Assembly (NCBI RefSeq): GCF_014805625.2
Contig: NW_023998416.1
Location: forward strand, 12,817,162 to 12,881,161
Source of the DNA: Glossina fuscipes
Lineage: Eukaryota; Arthropoda; Insecta; Diptera; Glossinidae
Direction of reading: 5' to 3'
Length of the DNA stretch: 64,000 nt
Shown: positions 52,322 to 62,765 of the stretch, in pieces
How positions within the stretch are numbered: the first letter of the stretch is position 1
Layout: each line of letters opens with the position of its first letter
Notes under the pieces: model-generated
What the model saw: the letters and a program-made list of their open reading frames with translations, nothing else
Databases searched by the model: none
Told to the model about the DNA's origin: nothing
Program-made: the position numbers and the translations under genes

Positions 52322-54748
52322 ATGCTTGATAATGTGGAAGAACTAAAAAAAGATCTACAAAATGTACAACCACAACAACGACAGCAAACCATCTATTTAA
52401 ACACCAACAATAATTACGACAAAGAACATAAATACTGGCACCAAAAACGAAAACATCAATTCGTCAGTGCATATAACTCGCAACAAGAGCAGCGGCAAAG
52501 CGTTATTACAATATTGAAAACTTCTATACATGAGAGAGATTGTGTTGGTTTTATAGCAGGCAACGTTAAATGTAGACCTCATTCTGTCACTCATGGCATA
52601 ACTGCACCAGTAGACAATGTGACCACAACAAACTATAGACCGACCATCTCAGACACAAATAGAAGCCATCATACTCTGCCAAGTTATAGACCTAAGGCAA
52701 AAGGTTTGAAGCGTCAGACCGTACATGAGGTTTCCAGACAGATAAACATTGCGAGTAAAGGCAATTTAGAAAATTCATCAAATATGCAAAAATCATCAAG
52801 TACACCGAAAGCCGCCAATGGTGGCAGCACTGCCAGTAAGGAGAAACCTCAAAAGTTGCGTTTGTCTAATAAAACCTCAGCAGATCGCAATGCCAATAAT
52901 TCAAGCATTTCGCCCACCTTTACCTCAGCCGTAGGAGGTACTATTAGTAAAAGCCGTAATAATAAAAAATGCAACCATTGTAGTACAAATAAATTGTCCT
53001 TTAATAATTTTGAGGATGAGAATTATATGGAATTTGAATTCTTCCCTAATGAAGCAACCAATCGAGAGACTGCAGAATTTACTGAACTATTTTGTGATTT
53101 TCCCGTCAGCTATGATACTACGCATGTTTTGCATGGAAAGGATGAAGATTCGAACCATCTAAGAACACTGCCTTCTTATCGGGAACCAGCCCCACCTACA
53201 CCTCCACCGCTATCGCAATTACCTTCACGTAGTTTACTAAATCAAACTGTTTCCGTTTCCTGTCCTTCAACACCGTCACGCGGCAAAGTGGTGTTGAGTA
53301 AGAAGGAACGCAAGGAACTCATTAAATCAAATAAATTGAAGAATATACAAACTTCCGGTAGTGCCTCTAATATTGGAGGCCTACAAAGTGCCGAGACTAA
53401 CAGTATTCCCAGCAATCCGTACAAAGGAAGAGTAACCGAACTTAAAAATTGTATTGCGCGAATCAATTCCAAAGGTTTGTTTGCTTCTTTACATCGAAGC
53501 TCTCAAAAATCTCTAAACACGCAAACCAGTGCAACTGAAGAACAAAATTCCTCTACCGAAGTCTCACCACCGCCACCTGCTCCTGAAAACAACCCACCTT
53601 CCTCAAATGTTGCCAATAACAACGAAGCTGATTACTCGGAGAAATTAAAAAACCTACCAGTACGTCAGAGAAAAGTCCATACCTCGCACATGGATAATTA
53701 TTGTCTGTTCGATCCTTTGGATTTTGTTAATGAAAAAACTTTAAAAAGATCAACCCCCGAATCTATGATTATGGATATAAACGCTCAGTCTCTTAATCAT
53801 AACTTAAGAGATCCCCTCTTCAGTTCACGGCAGCATTTAACATTTAGTGAAGAGGAAGATTTAGTGCCGGAAATTATTTATAACGTAAACATTGAAGACA
53901 ATAATGAACAATTGAACGAAAAAATTGAAATATCTATAAAAAACTTTGAACACCACAATTACTTCGTTATAGATCCGCAGGAATTGAAAGACGAGCCGTT
54001 AGTTGACATTGGCATACCAAATCCATTTAGCAACGAACAATTTGTTCAGGCTCAACTATTGTCTGCTCAACATACTTATGTGAACAATTTGGAAAATATG
54101 GAAAATATGAAAAGTTCTGAAAGTCTCGATAAACTTATAAACGACGATTTCGAAGCCGCAACGAGCATGTCCAATAGTCAGGAGAGTAAGGATACTAACA
54201 CTACCGCTTCCAATATTACCACCACAAATTCTATCGCTCTAGAAGAATCCTCCACATCTACCAATTCGAATACTTCCTCGTCATCGAATGTCTCGTCGCA
54301 AACCGCTTTACAAGGGACGAAAAAAAAATTAACTTTTCTCAATTTATCACCATTTTGCTATCAAAAATCAGTGGAACTAATTAAACATGAGGACCTAGAT
54401 AACGAGAACTTAAATATTAAATCTCGTGAAAGAGCCATTTCCGAAGTAGTTAGTTTGGATCATGTGTTTCATTTGCAAGAAATGTTAATGAGTGCGGATA
54501 ATACGAGTAAAGAGAATAAATCGCGTACTGTACCCATAGAATCGAATTACGTATTATTTAATCCCGGTCCGGTACCGAGTCGTAACGTTCAATATAAAGT
54601 GCGTAAGCCGCGACCACTATCAACTCACAGCGATGCTGATAGTGGATTTCTAAGTCCTTGCTCACCACCCGATGAATTCTCGTCGTTGAAATTCAATCCG
54701 GCGATATTAGTTCTACAGCAGTGCGATAGCGTTCAAGGTTATATTGAG
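52322..54748 (+). CDS. Large N-terminal coding exon (809 codons) of an unidentified scaffold-like protein; incomplete
   Basis: The main frame opens after a TAA at 52283. The first ATG is 52322 (A at -3), so the TTG at 52298 is not taken as the start. The frame is open for 809 codons to a perfect GAG|GTAAGT donor (intron from 54749), phase 0. Reading through would add 32 residues to TAA at 54845. The product is hydrophilic and Asn/Ser/Thr-rich, with no signal peptide or membrane segment. Visible motifs: TLPSYR twice (118-123, 282-287); PPTPPPL (291-297) and PPPPAP (416-421), possible SH3 ligands; a basic Lys-rich segment (322-340); NYxxx[DN]P three times (459-465, 546-552, 742-748) plus NYMEFEFFP (234-242); Ser/Thr/Asn run (about 641-660); HSDADSGFLSPCSPPDE (769-785). 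No catalytic domain lies here, so it must be on later exons. Candidate identity, held loosely: N-terminus of a Sprint/RIN-type SH2-VPS9-RA protein. It may equally be another adaptor. Confidence 0.85.
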
Positions 54749-57016
54749 GTAAGTATTAAGAAATTTGTGAGAATATGTTTTAAGAGTGTGAAGAGCAAAT
54801 TTCTCTCCTTTTTTTTTTGTGCATTTCTTGATTTTGTCAATTTTTAATTGACAGCTTGTTAACATTTCTAGTATTAAGTTCACATCTCCCAGAACAAAAA
54901 AAGTACCGCAAGTTTGCTACCTAAATATGTCAAGTCAAACCTACGAAGAAAACCTAGTTCACAAGTAGTCCGTTATTAAATACTTAATAATTTGGTTAAA
55001 AACAGCAGAAGCAAGCAATTCTCTAACATGAAATCTGGCCGCTATAGCGGGTGAATTTTAAAGTTCAGAAGGAAACAAACAAATTGAGAAGTGAAAATCG
55101 TCCCTGCTTACTGACCAATGCTAGGAAATGCTAGGCTAAGTTAGGCAAAAACAGGATAGAGAAATATTAGATTAGGTGAAGATTGACTAACGATGGCTTT
55201 GGGACATGCCCCACCTTCGACATCTGACAAGAGTGAGTACGTTGGGTGTGTCAACTATAACGCAAATCAAAAATGTGAGTTCAGGACTCTGAAATCCTTT
55301 TGTTTTACGTAAATTCCATGAGAAGTCCGACTGTTCTTTTGGTGTTCTTCTTCTGTCACGGGCGAAGGTATGTAGGTATTGTGGCGTGTCTCGCTTTCTG
55401 AAGAACGAGGTCGCTAAGTTCGGTTAAATTACATTTTGTTTAATTTTGTTGTTGCTAATGAAACATTGAACTGAAATGAAGCTAAGCTCTTGCGATAATT
55501 GTTGTCGTTGTTACGTTGACACACTTGAGGTGAATTTTATTTCATTCTCGTGGCAATTGCCCGGCGACAAAGCTAGCAATCGCTCTTGCGAAATTGTTCT
55601 AATATTAGCGAATAAGAAGGTGTTTTTAAATAAAAATTGTGATGGTTAAATATTTTTATTCATGAACATCGAAGACTCAACATACCACGTGAACAAGAAA
55701 TATTCGCACAAGTAATTCCGATTTCTCCGGAGTAGTGAACAGATGAGAGCCATCCCCATTAGATTACCTAATTCGGAGCTGCAAACACAAGTCTCTTGTA
55801 AGATATTTTGGTCATGACGGCGAAAGAGATCTCGGTTAGAAATTTCCCACCTCCTAGCAAAGGGTGATGCTTGTCCAAACTATCTTCCATCATTTGAATC
55901 ATTGACTATTTTTATGTGATTTACTTATTACACGACGTACATAATATTAAAAAATAAAGCTCCTTTCTGCTGTGCTCTACGCTATAGCAAAATTTTCTTT
56001 CCTTTGATAAATTTCTCATTAAGAACTTATTGCATACACTTGAGTCGAGCAGCCTTAAGCGAAATGTGATGAACCTGTGATATACGATATCCTACTCGAA
56101 AAGCAGAAACTGAAGAAAGGAATTATTGAAATTTTTTTTTTTTTTTTTTAATAAATATACCTTTCCACCCCACTGAACACTTTCTCATTAACTTAATTTA
56201 ATAAAATCAAATGTCTTTTCATTTTTACAACTTTTAGTTTTTCAATCGTGTGTTGTAAATATTGTTAGTTGTTAAAACAATTTTTACGTTTACACTTAAC
56301 GTAGAGCATAAAATTTGTAACCCATGACTCCAATATCATCCCCATTACTGTTGTCAGTACATGTCAGGTATCATTAACACTTTTACTCAGTATAGTAAAC
56401 ATTAATGTTGAATGAAAACAACGCATTCAGTCGCATTGCTCGCCCTCGCCTTTATGTGCTTCCATTTGTATGTATATAGTTCCTTACCCGCGTCTATCAC
56501 CCTATGGATGACATTTTGTCATCAGCAATTTTCTAACAGTTGTAAGTTCACGAACGCTTCCTTGACTGGCAGTGTAATGGTTGCGTTTCTTGTTTTTTTT
56601 TTTTTTTTTTTATTTTCCTTTCTTGAGTTCTTGATGAGTTCAATACATAAGCTAAGGAAGGCGAAATGGCATTCTTGGCGTTATTGAAACAATTTTAATT
56701 TCATTTTGCAAACTCTGAAGGATTTTATTTTGTTAGTGTTTGTTTGGGTGCTTCGCTCTGCGTTGAAACTAATGTGCGCACTAAAAAATGGTGTTAGGGG
56801 AAGGCGGCAAGAAATAGGAAACATTACTGCACTTAAACACATCTGTGTTTAAATTCATGCTTTTTGTTTTTGGGAGCGTCTTTCGTGCAAATGCTTTGCT
56901 ACTTGCTTGCTAACACTCAAGTGCATATGGTATACGCATCGACGACAATATATTTATATGTAATATATGCCCATTGGATGACAAGCAAACTAATGTTAGT
57001 AAAATAAATAGCATAT

Positions 57017-57060
57017 TGGCAACAACAAAAATAACAACAACAACAGCAGCAAAAACACAA
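57017..57060 (+). repeat. CAA/CAG-rich (opa-like) stretch
   Basis: An imperfect run of CAA and CAG triplets, typical of dipteran transcribed or intronic sequence. The surrounding 62-codon frame lacks an ATG start and splice sites, so no gene is called. Confidence 0.7.
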
Positions 57061-60000
57061 GAACCAAATAGTAAAGAAAACCAAATAAATACATATTTTA
57101 CTAACAAGCAACTTATAGCGAAGGGCAACACTCCTCTAAGCTTGTTTAATGAAGCAAGTTGATGTTTTGCGCGCACCGAGCACACCATACGTTTACGATA
57201 GTAACGAGTGAAAAACATAGGAAATGTGATGTGTTAAAAAGGCTTGATTTACGTTACACAACGAGAATTGATTGTTCCCCAGAGGGAGAAGGATAACTGT
57301 GCCCAACTCGTTCTAAAAGACAGTTTCAAAACTGTGCAAATGTGTATTCATTTGCGAAAAGAAAGCAAGAGCAACTACGATAGCATAAGTGTAGTAATTT
57401 CCCACTCTTTTCATATTTCCTCGAAGGCGGTTTTCGTTAGTTTGTTTCGATTTCGTTTTCGCAGTATGTTGACTGGTTTTCATTTATTAAACTCTTAACA
57501 ATTTCTATCATCCGAAAAATGTTAGCTTATCCTTGATAATACTAAAAACTACATTTTCATGGGGTTTTGATTACTTACTATGACATCGCAATTGGTAAGG
57601 GTAGCTAAGTGAGAGCGCAAATAGAATTGGAGAAGGGTAGCTAAGTAGCAGAATGTTGATGAGAAGTTAAGTAACAAGATTGTGATGCTTGGAAGCTTTC
57701 ATACTTTATAACCATAAGCTGATTAACTCGGTTACATAACATTAAAGATAGAATAAATCTTTCCTTTTTTGTTGGGTTGTTCTTGTTGTTGTTATTATTA
57801 ATCAAACTTGTGGGGGGTGCTGCAAACCCTTCATATATGCTAAGCTTCTTTAATTGACCTGCTGCTGTTGAATTTTTTATGAAACACAAATTTACTAAAA
57901 AACCTTTCTTAAGTGAACACTTATCAATTTTTTTTTTTTTTTTTGTTCAAGAGACATTAATTCAGCAAACACTGACACATTTTCAAGGTTTACTATTATT
58001 CGCAGATGGGTCATCTCATCTGTTTCGTAGAAAATGTGCATAGTTGCCTAAGGGAGATCTTCGAACGATAAACTGAATTTATTTCCAAAGTTTCTTTCTT
58101 CCCTAATGTGAGGTGAATTACGGTACCAGACGATAGCCCACATTTTGAGTAAAGACAAAAATCTAGACTCGGTACAGTGGGCTAACTTTACGGCAGTGCT
58201 AAACTTAGTATTCGTATGATAACATCATAGTCGATAGGTATCTAAGATTCGTCGAACGCCGGATATAAATTTCTTACTTGTTAGCTTGGGAAACGATGTC
58301 TCGGCAAAAATTCAGGTATATATATATAAGTAATAAAGAAGAAATATCGCTTGTTTGATTTATGAATTATTGAAAATATTTCTTTCACTTACTCAGAAAT
58401 TCAAATAGAAGATAAAAGCAAAATATTGTCATTTGCTTGATAAAAAAGGTAGCGAGCGTTCTATATGAGCAGCTTTAATTCGTACATGTCGTGGAATATT
58501 TTCCCTTCTTTTCCATTAAGGTAATGGTGGACGAATGTTTTTTTTCAAATAAGTAAGATTTTTGTTACAAGCTTTCAGTCAACAAAAGCTACTTTTAACA
58601 TAAGCTATCTTTTCATACTTATTATATATATGGAAAAACATCAATTTCCTTTTACTCAAACATTGCCGGTTTCTAATCTATTTTCAATACCTCCTTTTGT
58701 AAAAGACACGTGCATGGAGCAACATATAATCCACAATCATCTAAATGCATGCAAATGCTTGGTTACGGTTGCCAATTGGCAAAAAGAAAACAACAAGAAC
58801 CCGCCCGCTCTATCCCAAGCATACGTACATTACAAAATCTAAATCTTAGTTTGATGTCTATCATAATGAAAATATATATTAAAATGTGAAGTGCGTATGC
58901 CATTGTATAACACACCCTTACGCATGTACCAATTATAACTGTTAACCCCTAGAAAAGCCAAACAGCTATATAGACGGTTACACGCATTTTATTATTATTA
59001 CATTCCATCATGCAAACAGGCGCTAAGTCATTAATGAACAGTCAAACCTTGCGCTTAGAAGCACATTATTCCTAAATGCAAGTGTGATATATGATTTTGC
59101 TTTGAACACACTTCTGCGGTGTTGTTTCCTTTTTGACATTTGTAATTTAAGAAAAGGGGATAGAAGAACAAAAAAAAAAAAATTGTTAAAATTGGATTTT
59201 TTCAAAAAAAAAAAAATCTTCCTCTTCACACCCTTATCCTTCGTTTTGCGTCAGTAATTTGAAATTTCATTTCTCAGTTAGTTAGCTTAGTTAGGGAATG
59301 TTGCTGTTGCTTTTTAATAACATACGTCGTTATTGGTTTAATAAATGTTAAAAAATGTTTTCCACTTTTTGAAAGAACTGCATCAACATTGCTCTCCTCC
59401 TGATGGCTGACAAGCATTAATTCTTGCGATCATTGTGTCCACGTGACATTTTGATTTATGACCGCAATAAAATATTTGCCGCCGGATTTATATTACATTG
59501 TTATTGTGTTATATAGTTACAGCTAACATTTATATGTAATTATTCTTCTGTAAATTGCACTTTATACCCAAAGATGGACATTGGGTTTGTAACATTCCCA
59601 AAATTACAAATTATTGAGTTCAAGGTTTCGCTGTACGCCTGGCTAATGCAAGGTTCTATGGCGATAGTTGTATTGATTTAATGATATGCTTACGATATTT
59701 ATACCCCTAACCAAATTTTTACTTCTGTCTTGATCAATGTAAAATTCTAAAGCGCTTTAGTTACATTCGTCTACCGATTGATCTCGGAATGTTTTTAAAA
59801 GACAAAACAATTCATTGACATTCTTGCTTAGCTTTAGGGAATCATATGCGAAAGTGTGTATCAAAAAGGTCTACCACTTATCAATAAGAGGTACGTGTGT
59901 GAAAGTAGAGCCACAAAAGAGCAATAATAGTTCGCTTATCACGCATTTGCTTTTAAATGATGAGCGTTGAAAATTCGTTCATTTTCGTCTTCCTCTTTTT

Positions 60001-60179
60001 ATCGTTGGCCATAACTTGCGATTACATATGTTACATGTTGCTTTTCTTTATGTTTCGGTTGCAACTCTGCTCAGATGTTTGTGGATTTTCTAATTAAAAA
60101 ATTTCTAAACAAAAGTTTTAGTAAATTTTAATGATTTGTTTTCGAGTTTGAAAAAAGTTTAATAAAATTTCTTTTACAG

Positions 60180-60281
60180 GAATGCGAACAGAAATCTGGA
60201 ATGAATCATTTAAGAAGAAATAAAATTGAAATCGGTGTTAAGTCAGGAATCTTTTCAAGCTTTCGAAGTTGCGGTGGTTAA
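60180..60281 (+). CDS. Weak candidate alternative terminal exon (33 codons plus stop)
   Basis: A good acceptor (aaaatttcttttacag|g) ends at 60179. In phase 0, the phase left by the large exon at 54748, the frame reads 33 codons starting ECEQKSGMNH and ending RSCGG before TAA at 60279-60281. A first AATAAA lies about 410 nt later, at about 60691. Use of this exon would give a short isoform lacking everything encoded further downstream. An open run of 33 codons in AT-rich DNA is not rare by chance, so this is only a candidate. Confidence 0.15.
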   Translation, partial: ECEQKSGMNHLRRNKIEIGVKSGIFSSFRSCGG

Positions 60282-60364
60282 GATTTGAAATGCTAGAATT
60301 CCATATGAGTTTATGTGTAAGTGTAACATGCTACGGCCAACCATTAAATGCCCTACACCACTAT

Positions 60365-60570
60365 ACATCCATATAACAACTTTTCGAAAGAAAGCGTTCT
60401 ATGGGAAGTACTTTGACCCGAACCATTTTCGATAACGTTCGTCCTTGGGCTAAGAGAGGTTCCTGCACTAATTTTCATGAAAATATTTCAAAAATTTCGA
60501 CCTATATGTAGAACACAAACAAACAACGTAAACATATGGACGAACAGACAAATCTAGGTATGATAAAAGG
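60365..60570 (-). repeat. Dispersed repeat family R, copy 7
   Basis: Read on the minus strand: tagcccaaggacgaacg, then aaaatggttcgggtc, a gaaatatttt block and ccatagaacgctttctttcg towards the end. The 5' part is truncated near the gacagacaaatc boundary. Confidence 0.6.
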
Positions 60571-61144
60571 TGACTTTAACTAAAGTCATTCTCGGTGTTC
60601 TTCTGCCTCAAGCAAGTAAAACTTGACTGATCCTTTTTTTAATTACTCCTATGATTCTTACTTTAACCACGACTTTCATCAACACATATCGCAATAAAGC
60701 CATGGCAAGTCAGCTAAAAGCGGAATGTCTCCTGTTCTCAATAGTTAAGTACTTGTCTCCTACTTATGTGGTATAATTATTCATACTGAGAATAATTTAG
60801 ATAATAGAATAATGTTTCCTTGCGAAAGAAGCGTACGTGTGCTTTCAATGAGACATAGTACTGCAAGAAGTAACGAAATTCAAATAAAATTAATCTTTTT
60901 AAGCATATTTCTTGCATAAATTTATCAAAAAATGTTATCGTCAAAGTAAACATAAACAAAGTTTTCAAAGTCACCTTAACCTCAATTGAATTGAAATGCA
61001 ATTCTCGAATTAAAGATAAAACAACTTACGTAAGGAGCAATACTCCTCTTCTCGTTCTTTTTTCATTAACTTTTCATTCATCAATCACTACACACCGAAT
61101 ACTTCTTGCTGAAGAAAAAATTTCGTTTTCTTGCATTTTATACT

Positions 61145-61500
61145 ATTCATACCCTACACTACTTGTGGTAGTTGCGCTACAGTATATGTTAAGTTTGCGC
61201 GGATGGCCATTAGGCAAATTCATCTATTGTTATAACAATTGATTCAAAATTATTATGTGAATCAAGCTAAGCTAAGCTAAGCTTGTCTGTCCGTTTATCA
61301 GTCTGTCTGTCTGTCAGTTTGATGTCAGCCCGTTCACTCTTTTGTTTAATCCACAAATCATAATTTTTAGATATTGCGACAAAACTTACCGCACTGACGT
61401 GCTTTGGCCCGAAAGACAAAATCTACTGAAAATTTATTGTATCAGACCACTTCTACGCCTTATTTTGAAAAGTCTTTTTGTATCCAAAAAAATTGTAATT
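61145..61500 (+). repeat. Dispersed repeat family R, copy 8
   Basis: It starts cataccctacactacttgtgg, has a (AGCTA)3 expansion at about 61263-61283, then gcttgtctgtccg, agatattgcgacaaaactta and ctttggcccgaaagac. It is followed directly by SINE copy C. Confidence 0.65.
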
Positions 61501-61518
61501 TTTAAAATTCCTCGACAT

Positions 61519-61652
61519 AAAACTAAAGTCTTAAGGCAGTAGCATCTAAGGCCATCAGCTTTATTGAAAATTTTACCTATCTTGATATGTTAGCACAAGA
61601 CCTTTATATTGTTAAAGAAGACCCTTTGTCTACTCTGCACACTCAGGCGGAT
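61519..61652 (-). mobile_element. tRNA-derived SINE, copy C (3'-truncated, diverged)
   Basis: Read on the minus strand it begins atccgcctgag like copy D, keeps the aattttcaataaagctgat body and the cttagatgctactgcctt block, and lacks the final cttagaatttattct part and the tail. The box regions are degraded, so it is probably an old copy. Confidence 0.55.
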
Positions 61653-62585
61653 GGAACAAATTAAGTCTGCTAAATTGGGATTATGTCAGTTAACGTTCAG
61701 AAGCACACTCCAGTATGAGAGCTTTCATGAGAGTGATGCCTTCACATGGAAATAATGTGTAATTTTTGATGGGTTGCTACAAAAAGGAATAGATAAAGTA
61801 CTGTATGTTATTTGATGGTTGACCTTGCCCAACTATATTTTGACTTGTTTCCTAAAATCCTATTTGCATTTACAAAATCTGAACATTCTTAAGCTATTTG
61901 CATTCATTTACTCAATAAATTCTACGGATTTAATTTCGCTCTTGTTGCTACTTAAAAGAAAATTCGTAAGAACTTAAATCGGAAAAACTCATTTTGTATT
62001 ACACAGTGTAATTCTTATTTGAGTGCAGTCCAATGCAACAGAATTCCTTTTTCAATTTTTCGTTTTGCCATCGTTTTTAGCATATAACTCTGTTTGCACT
62101 CAGAAGTTAATGCCGGATTCCTTAGCTCAAGGAGACCATCACAAAAAACAAATGCAAATTTAAAAGCAGTCGGAAAGCTCTAAAATGCTACGTTCCATTC
62201 TATTCTATGAAGAGAACGGATTTATTGGGATCTCTTTAAATTATGAAACATTGAATACAGTAGACGATGGGCATGCAATACTCATCGAAACTCTTCTTTG
62301 CTCTTTAAATTCGGCAATTTGTAAATGTAAACACAAGCCCACAGCAAAAAGCTACGAGTGAAAATTTTAATATGATTTTTTCAATAACTGTGCTTTATGT
62401 ATGTATTGTTATTTATTTTGTTTTGTGCTCTTCTTCTTCAAATAAAAGTTATTAATTGAAAAATTGCAAATCGATAGCAACTTTTACACAATTTTTGAAT
62501 TTCGCAAGCAAAATAGTTACACAAAGTTCCCTAATAAACAAGGGTAGTGTCATCACGGAAATGCCTTTTTTAGGTTATAATAATC

Positions 62586-62765
62586 ATCCGCCTGAGTAGT
62601 CGGACAGGCAAAGAGTCTTGACTGACAGCTCAATGGTCATGAGTTCAAATCTCAAGTGCGGTAGAGTTTTCAATAAAGCCGATAGCACTTAGATGCTAGT
62701 CCTTTAAGACTTTAGTCTTAGAATTTATTCTGTGGCTAAATTAATAATAATTTTTAATAAAAATT
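62586..62765 (+). mobile_element. tRNA-derived SINE, copy D
   Basis: It starts atccgcctgagtagtcgg (box A-like), with gagttcaaatctc (box B-like, 62641-62653), the gtagagttttcaataaagcc body, ttagatgctagtcc, cttagaatttattctgtgg and an AAT-rich tail. It is nearly full length. It lies in inverted orientation to copy C about 0.9 kb away, within the same presumed intron. Confidence 0.75.

Noticed and set aside
54749..54847. Coding continuation past the donor to the stop at 54845
   Set aside because: The GAG|GTAAGT site is a perfect donor, and the 32 extra residues (Phe/Lys-rich over a poly-T) look like intron translation.
56412..56687. 91-residue frame with a signal-peptide-like start (MKTTHSVALLALAF)
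   Set aside because: It has a true ATG, but the frame crosses a long poly-T run giving poly-Phe, and has no cysteine pattern, conserved end or transcription evidence. It is inside the presumed intron.
62586..62660. Functional tRNA gene
   Set aside because: Only box A and box B resemblance, with a degenerate acceptor and anticodon stem. The same sequence recurs with a shared non-tRNA body, so it is a SINE head.
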